DNA of 64,000 nucleotides. Source: Glebionis coronaria. Taxonomy: Eukaryota; Streptophyta; Magnoliopsida; Asterales; Asteraceae. The stretch spans positions 389,569,039 to 389,633,038 of the forward strand of contig CM046879.1 of the NCBI GenBank assembly GCA_025667525.1. Reading direction: 5' to 3'. The notes under the pieces were generated by a model, which worked only from the letters and a program-made list of their open reading frames with translations, ran no database searches and was not told the origin of the DNA. Within the stretch, counting starts at the first letter, position 1, and each line of letters starts with the position of its first letter. The position numbers were made by a program, and so were the translations under genes. This document shows, one piece after another, positions 14,076-24,090 of this stretch.

Positions 14076-14454
14076 GGAAAGTCGAGGTTTCAAACCGAGC
14101 GTTGAAGAGGATCTTGGAGAGATCCGTTGGGGAAAACCGACAATCTTGGTCAGATAAGTTGGACGATGCTTTATGGGCCTTTAGGACCGCTCATAAGACA
14201 CCCATTGGGTGCACTCCCTATAAGCTTGTGTATGGAAAGAATTGTCATTTGCCTATCGAGTTAGAACACAAAGCTTATTGGGCCCTAAAGCATTGTAATG
14301 ATGATATGGAGACCGCGGGAAAACACCAGAAAATGCAATTGAATGAATTAGATGAATTGAGGGACATTGCTTATGAAAATTGATTGATTTATAAAGAAAA
14401 AACTAAAAAGTTGCATGATTCTAAAATTAAAAACGGGTTTTTAACATTGGGGAT
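14076..14454 (+). pseudogene. Athila-1 pol, part B: integrase core end
   Basis: This continues the integrase frame broken at 1576, starting with the second target copy GGAAA. The first residues carry the glutamate expected to complete the catalytic D,D,E triad. Then come [17 protein letters not shown] and [20 protein letters not shown], typical of plant Athila integrases. A TGA at 14381-14383 interrupts the frame, which then continues (LIYKEKTKKLHDSKIK) until TRG-1 enters after GGGAT at 14450-14454. The copy is therefore broken by one stop and one insertion. Confidence 0.9.
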
Positions 14455-14917
14455 TGATAGGTGTGTAAACACCCATCTTTTCTACCACTTAATTACAATA
14501 ATAACCGAGCCAAAACGTGTATTTTATGTCTTTTATGTCGGAATTATGCGTGGTTTGTGTTTTTGTTGTGATTTAGGACGAAATTGTGAAAAGTGGAGAA
14601 AACACGGAATTTACGGGCTTTTATTGAAGAAAAAGATGAAAGACGAAGTCGAGAAGTCGAGAGTGCAAAAAGAACGGATGTCCAAGACCAATTCTGAAGA
14701 TTTATCGAAGAAAAAGTCAAAAGACGGAAGTTTACCAAAAGCAGAAGAACTCGAGTCTTATTTATTGAAGAATTAAAAGACGAGTCCAAAGAAATCCCGA
14801 GCCAAAAGTCATCAAAGTCTAAGGTTAACAAAGAGATTAAGAAGGAAGGACTTAATGGCGCAATTAAGAAGAAAGGAAGGAGGGGAGGAAGCTTCCTTAA
14901 CCACCCTCCCAATCTCC

Positions 14918-14925
14918 TATAAATA
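14918..14925 (+). promoter_or_regulatory. TATA box of TRG-1 5' LTR
   Basis: TATAAATA lies in the LTR about 460 bp from its start, followed by a C-rich stretch. The 3' LTR has TACAAATA at the same place (22148-22155), so that copy is probably weaker. Confidence 0.5.
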
Positions 14926-15510
14926 CACCCCATTTTCATTCATTTTCTTTTTGTTGGCTAACTTGACAAATTAGCTCTTCCACTTTTATTTTATGCACCT
15001 TTAATTACTTGTCATTTAAATACATGTTTTGCACCTTAATTATCTTTTAATCCCAAGTAAGTGTCCTTTAATTTTCTTGCTTTAATCTTCATTTATCTTT
15101 GATCAAGTTTACTTTTGTCAATCTCATTCTTCTCTTCTCATTTTTGTTTCGGTTTAAATTTCGGATTAAGCAAAGTTTTGCTTAATCCATTTGCTTATTT
15201 AACTAAAAGTTTCGTCCTTTCTTTTCCTTTAAGTTACATACGAAATAAGCCACGAGTTTGACAACCTTGTGTGCTTATTTGGTATTTAGTTTAATTGTTT
15301 TTCAAAGTTTTCTTAAAAGTTTTACTTTTTAAAATCCATTTTATTTAGTGTCGTCTTTTAGTTTTGAAAAGGTCTTAACTTTTTAGCTTATTGTCTTGTT
15401 TTGTTTTCGTTTTATTTAAGTTATTTTGTTACTGCTTATTAGTTATAGCTTATTTAGTTCTTGTGCTTATTACGAATTTGTATCCATCGGAAAGTAAGGG
15501 TTCTCCACAC

Positions 15511-15893
15511 ATTGCGACGGCTTGCTTTACCACATTCCGATAGTGACAGTTTTGGACAAGGGTTTTGCATTCTGATCCGGAATTGCGATAGGAGTAACAT
15601 CACCCTCATTCCGATCAGGGGTTGCGATCGCACATTGCGATCGCACATTCCGACGGCTCTTGAGGCTTACTTAGTCGAAGTGCTGCCCAATTTTCCTAAG
15701 CATCATTGCGATCTGAACTGCATTGCGATCTGACACATTGCGATCTGGACCATATTGCGATCAGGATCATATTCCGATAGGTTGTATTCCGATAGGTTAC
15801 ATTCCGATAAGTTGCACCTTATATTACGATAGCACATTCCGATCTGGATTCCGATGGTATGGTGACAGCATTCCGATAGTGGATTCCGATGGT
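15511..15893 (+). repeat. Array of ATTGCGAT / ATTCCGAT words in TRG-1 5' LTR
   Basis: About twenty copies of an 8-bp core, ATTGCGAT or ATTCCGAT, lie at irregular 10-30 bp spacing. They are often followed by CTGG, AGG or CGG and preceded by AC or GC. The spacing is not constant, so this is not a simple tandem repeat. The equivalent array in the 3' LTR is at about 22738-23108. Confidence 0.8.
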
Positions 15894-16224
15894 TATGGGT
15901 TTTGGATTTTAGTTTTGCTTTGTCTAATTTTAATTTCCTTCACGCTTTTAATTACTTGTCACGCTTTAATTTTAAGTCATTTAATTAATTTACTTTAAAA
16001 AGTTTTAAATATTGCACCATTTACTTTAATTAGACTTAGATTTAATTTCTCGCCATTTTACTTTAACGTCATTTACTTTTAAGTTTTGCACATTTTAAAT
16101 ACACTACAACGACAACCCTTTTTATTTCACCAAAGAATCAACTGAGTCAAATAGAGAACCTAAATCAATTCGATTAGAACACTAGAACGATAATTTTTAA
16201 CCTGAGTAAAATCGAGTTATTAAA

Positions 16225-16242
16225 TGGCGCTACTGCCGGCTC
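16225..16242 (+). other. Primer-binding site of TRG-1
   Basis: TGGCGCTACTGCCGGCTC starts two bases after the LTR. It resembles the TGGCGCCGTTGCCGGGG type site used by Athila and Tat elements (tRNA-Asp by established description), with several changes. Confidence 0.75.
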
Positions 16243-16523
16243 TTTTCGTAAAGATTAACGGTTTTCTGTGAAAGACGCGTTGCTTTTTGGGATCCGTTCA
16301 CTTGTGAGCGTTATTTTTCTTGCATAAAAAATTCAAAAAACCCTAAAAATTAAAATTGATAAAAATCCATAAAAATTAAAAATTTCAAAAATCCAAAAAG
16401 ATTTTATCTTTATTGTGTATATATATTGTCTTTGTGTTTGGTTTCTTTTTCTTTTGCATTTTCAGGTGTATGCGTACTAGATCTTCTAATTATCAAGAGC
16501 CCGAGACTCGATAAGATTTAAGT
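16243..16523 (+). other. Untranslated leader of TRG-1
   Basis: This 281-bp AT-rich stretch lies between the PBS and the gag start, with poly-A and AAAAATCC runs. It has no ORF of note and would hold the packaging and dimerisation region if the element is typical. Confidence 0.5.
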
Positions 16524-19500
16524 ATGTCAGGTGTTAACAACAACAATAATTCACCGCACCTCAACAATAACAACAATGTTCTTCCACAGCCCGATCTTCG
16601 GACAATGGAAGAGCTTTGTCAACCTACCATGTTTGGACGAGGAGGACCGATTGCGCCGATGCAAATCAACGCTCCTGAGTTTTCGTTGAAGCACCACATG
16701 ATTCAACAAGTGCAAACAAACCCATTTCGTGGATTGCCTGATGATGATGCCAACAAACACCTCGACAAGTTCATTACAATCACCCAAAGCATGAAGTTGC
16801 CTGGTGCCACAATGGATGTTCTACGCCTACAACTCTTTCCACATACTGTATCACATCATGCCGAGAAATGGTTTGATCGTCTCCCGAAGAATTCAATTCA
16901 CACTTGGGATGACATGACTCAACGGTTTTTGTCGCGCTACTTTCCACCATCCATGGTCACGAGCCTTCGTAATCAAATCAGCGGTTTCATGCAAGATCCT
17001 AATGAATCTCTTTTTGATGCTTGGGAGAGAGATAATGTCTTGATCGATAGATGTCCAAACCACAACATGCTCCCTGTGACCTTAATTGATACCTTCTACA
17101 ACGGTTTGACTTTTCGAGATCGTTATACGATTAATGCAGCCGCCGGTGGCACATTTATGAAAAGGAGACCCGAGGAGTGTAGAGAGCTAATTGAGAACAT
17201 GACTACTCACCACAAAAACTGGGATTCCTCTGCTTCTTCAAGGAACAACCCGAGAGTCAATGTTTCTTCTACTTCAGCAAACCCTGAAATGACCGAACTC
17301 ACCCGCATGATGACTGAAATGAGCAAAAGTATTACGCTTCTCGCTTCAAACCAACAACAACAACAAGTCAAAGCGGTTGCTAATCCTTGTGAAACATGCG
17401 GCGGTCCTCACTCATACACCGATTATCCTTCTACACAAGGAAATCCAGAAAATGTGTATGCAGCTTATCGTAATTATTCACCAGAAAATTACCAAGCTCG
17501 ACCACAAGGGGATAGAAATTTGCTGAGTTACCGGTCTAACAACTACCTTTCACCCGGTTTTTCTCCTCAAAACCAAAACCCCGCCAACAACTACACTAGA
17601 AGCAACCAAATCCCAACAAGAGCTTCTAATCCTTATCACCCACCCGCCCAACAAACCCCACCCATTAACCCCGATGTTGAAGCCATCATGAGAACCCACG
17701 GTGAGCAAATCAAGAATCTGTAGAGCCAAATTATCAATCTGAAAGGAGATATCACAAAGCAAGGAAATGAGATTAGATCCGAGCTTCGAGATAACATTCA
17801 ATCCTCCTTCAACAATCAAACAAATGATTTGAAGAATATGCTTGCTAGTTTCTTGCCCGCCGCTCAACCTTCTTCTTCAAGTTCTCTACCTTCAAACACC
17901 GTCACCAATCCGCGAGCTAATGTGAGTGCTATTACTACTCGTAGTAGAATCACCATTGTCGATCCACCAATCCCACCCCCATCATCTACACCTCCTCCAC
18001 CATCATGTATCCCTACTCCTCCTACACCTAGTATTAGTGCACCATTACCGTCTTCGCCTCGTCATGACGATGTCTCTAGGAAGGACCCTTCAACATCTCA
18101 ACCTTTACCTTCACCTGCACCTTCACCACCCAAACCCAATATCCCTTATCCTTCTCGTTTAGGCAAGACTAAAATGCTAACCAAGGATGACGCTGAAGTG
18201 TCACGCTATGTGAAGATGATTTCTCAAATGAACTTCAACATTAGCTTTCTTGAAGCACTTGTCCACATGCCGAAATTTGTTAAAGCATTTAAGGAATTGC
18301 TAAACAAGAAAGAAAAGCTGATTAAACTCGCCAACACACGCTTAAATGAAAACTGCTCTGCAGTTATTCTTAAAGAACTTCCGGAAAAGCTTGGAGATCC
18401 CGGTCGTTTTGTGTTGCCTTGCGTGTTCAACAAAACTGAAGAATTTACTGCCCTTGCTGATCTCGGGGCTAGTATTAATTTGATGCCATTGAGTGTTTGG
18501 AAACCACTATCATTACCCGACCTCACTCCAACAAAGATGACTCTTGAACTTGCAAATCGTACTCTCGCTTACCCCGTTGGTATTGCCGAAGATGTGTTCA
18601 TCAAAGTTGGCACATTTACTTTCCCGATCGATTTTGTCGTTGTTGATTAAGAAATGGACCCTCGTATTCCTTTAATACTAGGTCGGCCATTCTTGAGAAC
18701 CGGACGAGCTTTAGTGGATGTGGCCGAAGGTGAGTTAATCTTAAGAGTTGGGGATGATGCACAAGTTTTCAAAATGGGGAAGCTTACAAGTACAATCTTT
18801 GGAGGCCGCGATTCAGTGAATATGATTAATGTGCTCGATGACTTTACCATCTACAACAATCCTCTATTCGATTCTTGCATCGATAATCCACTTTTTCATG
18901 ATGATATGGATGATTCTCGGTCCAAGTTGGAACCTTCTCCCATTTATGATTCTCCATCGATCTTTGATGCTTATGATGATGATGATTCTAGCTCAGATTC
19001 GGATGATTATGATGACCTTACTTCTGAGTATCCCGAGCTGCCCACATATGATGATTTTGATGAGGCTGATACTCTTTCGAGTGATTCTTCACATGATGAA
19101 GATCCTCCGCCATCACTCGATCCTACTTTGGACGATTACTCATTTGAGGAAGATTTCTCTGCTTTTCTCAACACTTACTTCCCTCATGAGAGTGATGCTC
19201 CTCCTTATGATTTTGAAGATTATCGTCTTGATCCTACTTTGGATTTGAAGAACATTCTTTCAAAGGAGAAGAAACCGGTCGACACCAATATCCGCAACAC
19301 GTATGAGTTAACACCTATTTGTCCCCCTTCTGAGGACGAGGTTGTGCTTCTTCGCGGATCTTCTTCACACTCTGCTGAGCCTGAGTGCTATTTTCCCTTA
19401 AAGGAAAAGGTGTTCGACCCCGGTATCGAAATTCTACAGCCATCTCAGTATCCACCTGATGAAATAAAAGGAAATATCTTTGGAACTTATGGAAATCTGC

Positions 19501-19661
19501 TTGCACCACTTCACCCTTGCTTCCACCGTGCTCCATCTTTGCTTAAGGGAACCTTGCCTATTCTTCTTTGGCTTGCCTTGTTCGCCTTAAGCTTGTGCTA
19601 TTTGATGGACGAAAACTATGTCTTTGATCCTGGTGGATATGTTTCATGCTTCTTCCTATGA
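16524..19661 (+). pseudogene. gag-protease of TRG-1, two in-frame stops
   Basis: A single frame of about 1045 codons is cut by TAG at 17721-17723 and TAA at 18648-18650. The first part is Gag: an Asn-rich N-terminus, then a capsid domain (retrotransposon gag) around HLDKFITITQSMKLPGA, EKWFDRLP and LIDTFYNGLTFRDRYT. A zinc-knuckle-like CETCGGPHSYTDYP has an imperfect C-x2-C-x3-H pattern. A Pro-rich linker follows. The aspartic protease has LADLGASINLMPLSVWK, where D-L-G-A replaces the usual DTG/DSG, and ILGRPFLRTGRALVDV. The tail is an Asp/Ser-rich segment (about 18960-19130) and ends in FDPGGY. The layout matches the TRG-2 protein. No RT follows. The two stops suggest this copy is inactive. 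Confidence 0.88.
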
Positions 19662-21685
19662 TGATCAAGGTCGAGTCAGGCTCACGACTCGGTAATCAAA
19701 AATCAAGCGCTTCTTGGGAGGCAACCCATGCATCTATCTTTTCGCTTTCTTTATCATAAGTGTAGGGGAGACCCCTTGGTTTGCTATCTCCTCCTCTCTT
19801 AATCAGGAATTCGAGCTTCCAAGTCACACTCTTGATGATTCTTGATGACCCGCGATTCCGTGTTCACTTCTTCCCGGTTCTATCCTAAACTCTTTTCGAT
19901 TCACTATTTTATATTTTCTCAATATTAAATAGGAATCTCTTTAGTTGTCTTTTCCTTAGCGAGATTTAAACAACGTGCACAATGTCCTAAGTGTAGGGGA
20001 GTTTACTCCCACATGCTTAAACATTGAGGACAATGTTTATGTTAAGTGTAGGGGGGACTTCTATCGAAGTTAAGTGGCCTTTTCCTTGTATTTGTCCTCA
20101 TTTTAACCGGAAAATCAATTTTTCGACATTTTTCAAAATTTTTGATCTATTTTGGCCTATTAGTTTTTATATTTGTATAGTTATTTTCTTCCTTTGCTAG
20201 AATAAATCTTTAATAAAGTGGTTTTAATTTTCAAACGTTATCAATCTTTTGACTCAACCCGAGTTTACTTGCCTAAGTTACTCTAGCTAGTATCCTTAAC
20301 GTGTTTAAGTCAAGTTTTGCTAGGCTTTTATATAGGGAGCTATAAAACGCGAAAGTCTTAACTCTCACGGGTTAAGAACAAGAACTTTTCGCAAGTTCCT
20401 ATGATTGATCCTAGAGAGTCGTTTATTAAAGGAACTTTAAAACGCGATTTCTAAACTTGAAAAAGTTTAAGAGTTTGCAAGATCCTATAGGCGACTCGAA
20501 AACCCAAAACTTTGATTTAATTGGCTAAGCATCCACGAGTCTCATTCCTTGAGATTTTAAACTGTGGAGAACGAGAGATGATAGAGTCAATTATAAGTTC
20601 GGTATTCTTTCGTGAATTTATGTGAGTTAATTATAAGACTATTCTCCCATCGCCTGCTAATAAATTTATCTGCAATAAATAAGGTTGTACGATTTGAAAA
20701 GTTACTTAGCTTCTAGCCCAAGATCGTTTAAAAGTTGCTCGGTATGGATTAGAGTTCATAGCCAAGGCATAACTTATTGAAGCGGGATGCGAAGATTGGC
20801 GAGTCCGAAAAGGCCCTAACAAGGCATGAGGGCTACATTTTGTTGCTAAAGATCCAAAAGTGATGTGAAGAATCATTCATCGAAAATCAATATGAAGGAT
20901 CGAGACACACTACGTAAAGCAAAAACTCCCCAAAAGTCATGGAGAAGTGTATCCGAAAAGACCCTAACAAGGTATGAGGATAAATAGATCCAAGTCATAA
21001 AAGGAGGCGGATCGTTGTATATCGAAAACCAAAATAAAGATTGGAGAAAAATGAAGAACTCGTGGTCCAAGTATGAATATCTCAAAATTTCAAGTGAAGA
21101 AATTTAATTATGAAGAGAAGACCATAATTTCATGAACGTCTCTCAAGGTTTGAAGTATGAAGTCGCTGCCAAATATCGGTCCGAGAAAGGTCTCAAATCG
21201 CGAAGCGAGTTATGCCAAGATATGAACTCTCTGAGGTCCCGAGAAGCAGTTTTAAAAGATTTTGTCCTTTAGCTAACTATTGATTAAATCGTTCACTTTA
21301 TTTTCGGACTAAATAACTATCGAAATAAGTCAACAATGCATCCTCGTGATCATTCAAGACAAAAATAAAATAAAAGAGATACACCTAGGAATAAGGGAGT
21401 CTAAGTGAGTAATTAGCCCACATGAATTCGTGTTAGTTTACTAACTTATAATAACAATGATCTCGTTTTTAAGCTTGGTTTGGAGAAAGTGAAAACTTGA
21501 GGATGATGATTATTCATGACATTTTCAAAACCCAAGGTATGCTTTTGATTTCTTTACTTTGAATATTTATAGTTGTTTATCTCTTTAATAAAGGCCAACG
21601 TGGATTGATTATGATGAAAAATGTAAACTTGCTTTGTAACTAATGCATTGCATGAGGACATTGCAATGGTCAAGTGTAGGGGATT
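19662..21685 (+). other. Post-gag non-coding region of TRG-1, ending in PPT
   Basis: There is no credible gene in these 2 kb. Features seen are an AAGCGCTT palindrome shortly after the stop (19705-19712), repeated AAGTGTAGGGG tracts (about 19757, 19988 and 20044), a hairpin at 20019-20038, and two blocks containing CCCTAACAAGG (about 20813 and 20963). Much of 20240-21500 aligns in order with the reverse complement of 52550-53870 in TRG-2, although the LTRs differ. The PPT is AAGTGTAGGGGATT at about 21672-21685. Confidence 0.75.
20019..20038 (+). promoter_or_regulatory. Conserved hairpin, TRG-1 copy
   Basis: AAACATTG-AGGA-CAATGTTT has a perfect 8-bp stem and a 4-base loop, and is followed by AAGTGTAGGGGGG. 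The same 20 bases occur in Athila-1 (24071-24090), and in TRG-2 on the other strand (54052-54071). Confidence 0.75.
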
Positions 21686-23437
21686 TGATAGGTGTATAAA
21701 CACCCATCTTTTCTACCACTTAATTACAATAATAACCAAGCCAAAACGTGTATTTTATGTATTTTATGTCGGAATTATGCGTGGTTTGTGTTTTTGTTGT
21801 GATTTAGGACGAAATTGTGAAAAGTGGAGAAAACACGGCATTTACGGGCTTTTATTGAAGAAAAAGATGAAAGACGAAGTCGAGAAGTCGAGAGTGCAAA
21901 AAGAACGGAAGTCAAAGACCAATTCTGAGATTTATCGAAGAAAAAGTCAAAAGACGGAAGTTTACCAAAAGCCGAAGAACTCGAGTCTTATTTATTGAAG
22001 AATTAAAAGACGAGTCCAAAGAAATCCCGAGCCAAAAGTCATCAAAGTCCAAGATTAACAAAGAGATTAAGAAGGAAGGACTTAATGGCGCAATTAAGAA
22101 GAAAGGAAGGAGGGGAGGAAGCTTCCTTAACCACCCTCCTAATCTCCTACAAATACACCCCATTTTCATTCATTTGTTTTTGTTGGCTAACTTGACAAAT
22201 TAGCTCTTCCACTTTTAATTTATGCACCTTTAATTACTTGTTATTTAAATACATGTTTTGCACCTTAATTATCTTTTAATTCCAAGTAAGTGTCCTTTAA
22301 TTTTCTTGCTTTAATCTTCATTTATCTTTGATCAAGTTTACTTTTGTCAATCTCATTCTTCTCTTCTCATTTTTGTTTCGGTTTAAATTTCGGATTAAGC
22401 AAAGTTTTGCTTAATCCATTTGCTTATTTAACTAAAAGTTTCGTCCTTTTTTTCCTTTAAGTTACATACGAAATAAGCCACGAGTTTGACAACCTTGTGT
22501 GCTTATTTGGTATTTAGTTTAATTGTTTTTCAAAGTTTTCATAAAAGTTTTACTTTTTAAAATCCATTTTATTTAGTGTCATCTTTTAATTTTGAAAAGG
22601 TCTTAACTTTTTAGCTTATTGTCTTGTTTTGTTTTCGTTTTATTTAAGTTATTTTGTTACTGCTTATTAGTTATAGCTTATTTAGTTCTTGTGCTTATTA
22701 CGAATTTGTATCCATCGGAAAGTAAGGGTTCTCCATACATTGCGACGGCTTGCTTTACCACATTCCGATAGTGACAGTTTTGGACAAGGGTTTTGCATTC
22801 CGATCCGGGATTGCGATAGGAGTAACATCACCCTCATTCCGATCTGGGGTTGCGATCGCACATTCCGACGGCTCTTGAGGCTTACTTAGTCGAAGTGTTG
22901 CCCAATTTTCCTAAGCATCATTGCGATCTGAACTGCATTGCGATCTGACACATTGCGATCTGGACCACATTGCGATCAGGATCATATTCCGATAGGTTGT
23001 ATTCCGATAGTTTACATTCCGATAAGTTGCACCTTATATTCCGATAGCACATTCCGATCTGGATTCCGATGGTATGGTGACAACATTCCGATAGTGGATT
23101 CCGATGGTTATGGGTTTTGGATTTTAGTTTTGCTTTATCTAATTTTAATTTCCTTCACACTTTTAATTACTTGTCACACTTTAATTTTAAGTCATTTAAT
23201 TAATTTACTTTAAAAAGTTTTAAATATTGCACCATTTACTTTAATTAGACTTAGATTTAATTTCTCGCCATTTTACTTTAACGTCATTTACTTTTAAGTT
23301 TTGCACATTTTAAATACACTACAACGACAACCCTTTTTATTTCACCAAAGAATCAACTGAGTCAAATAGAGAACCTAAATCAATTCGATTAGAACACTAG
23401 ATCGATAATTTTTAACCTGAGTAAAATCGAGTTATTA
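21686..23437 (+). repeat. 3' LTR of TRG-1
   Basis: This 1752-bp LTR starts TGATAGGTGT after a GTGTAGGGGATT PPT and ends GTTATTA before the target copy GGGAT. It carries the second word array (about 22738-23108) and a mutated TATA box at 22148-22155. Confidence 0.92.
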
Positions 23438-23670
23438 GGGATCAAGTTTTGCTTTTTAGTTCTCGCTTGAAAATCTTTTCCGGTAAGTTGAAATCCCGTT
23501 GGTCCGGTCCATTCACCGTGACTCAAGTGTTTCCGTATGGGACCATCGAGCTAGCTCAAGATGATGGTCCTAACTTAAAGGTGAATGTACATAGGTTGAA
23601 GCACTACTTTGGCGGGGAAGTTCCATCCTTGAACTACCTCGACCAAGTCACCTTCCCCAATGATAATTAG
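23438..23670 (+). pseudogene. Athila-1 pol, part C: integrase C-terminal domain
   Basis: This resumes directly after the second GGGAT. It contains RLKIFSGKLKSRWSGPF, TVTQVFPYGTIELA and VNVHRLKHYFGGE, the conserved C-terminal end of plant Athila integrases, which binds DNA. The frame ends with a normal stop at 23668-23670, so the 3' end of pol is intact and only the upstream parts are broken. Confidence 0.9.
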
Positions 23671-23712
23671 TATTGAGGGGATCGAGTCGAGCTCAAGACT
23701 CGGTAATAAAAA

Positions 23713-23726
23713 ACGAGGTACCTCGT
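23713..23726 (+). promoter_or_regulatory. Perfect palindrome ACGAGGTACCTCGT after pol stop
   Basis: A 14-bp perfect palindrome begins 43 bp after the pol stop codon. TRG-2 has ACGAGGCACCTCGT in the equivalent place (54407-54420), one mismatch from perfect. TRG-1 has AAGCGCTT in the same context (19705-19712). It may fold as RNA; its role is unknown. Confidence 0.6.
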
Positions 23727-24070
23727 GGGGGATTCCCATGCTTATCCTATGTGCATATTATCGTTTTCTAATGTAGTTAACGTGTGGGGATTTGTCCCCT
23801 TCCAACCTTTTTTCTTTGGTTGTTTGTGAATTGTGGACTTTAGATGATCATGATCTTCCCGATTGGAGCCTCTCGTGTTCGTTTATGGGAGCACTCGATT
23901 GTTTGCTTTGAAGACTTTCTCAATATCCATGATATATCCTTTTGATGTTCTAACCTTAGGTTATTAGCATAATTCATAAACGGCTATTACTTAACGGTTA
24001 CACCCTTTCCATGGTAGATTAGGCATTCGACTACGTCTCTAGTATGGAAGTGTTTGCACCCCTAGACTCG

Positions 24071-24090
24071 AAACATTGAGGACAATGTTT
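24071..24090 (+). promoter_or_regulatory. Conserved hairpin, Athila-1 copy
   Basis: The sequence is identical to 20019-20038 and is followed 11 bases later by T and a run of 13 Gs (24102-24114), an internal PPT-like tract. Confidence 0.75.

Larger units (their letters stand above)
14455..16222 (+). repeat. 5' LTR of TRG-1
   Basis: This 1768-bp LTR holds a TATA-like TATAAATA at 14918-14925 and an array of short ATTGCGAT/ATTCCGAT words at about 15511-15893. A 5' segment (14455-14776) is open by chance and resembles no protein I know. The other copy is 21686-23437. This copy is longer partly because of one extra word of the array. Confidence 0.92.
14455..23437 (+). mobile_element. TRG-1: gag-protease-only (non-autonomous) Athila-like element
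   Basis: LTRs of 1768 and 1752 bp bound a 5463-bp internal region, with GGGAT target duplications at 14450-14454 and 23438-23442. The internal order is PBS, leader, one gag-protease frame, about 2 kb non-coding and PPT. I find no RT, RNase H or integrase motif, so it fits a terminal-repeat-with-gag (TR-GAG) type element that would need trans-acting enzymes. The LTR starts TGATAG but ends GTTATTA, not CA; both copies and both target copies agree on that end. Confidence 0.9.

Noticed and set aside
14384..14776. 130-codon plus-strand ORF
   Set aside because: It starts in Athila-1 integrase and runs by chance into the TRG-1 LTR across the insertion junction. The similar 21648-21998 ORF crosses the PPT into the other LTR.
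15511..15893. CRISPR-like spaced repeats
   Set aside because: Words are only 8 bases, spacing is irregular, the array is in an LTR and the genome is a plant.
15461..15998. ORFs over the ATTGCGAT/ATTCCGAT array, with Arg/Ser/Ile-rich translations
   Set aside because: The amino-acid pattern is a by-product of the repeated 8-base words, and the frames are not kept between the two LTR copies.
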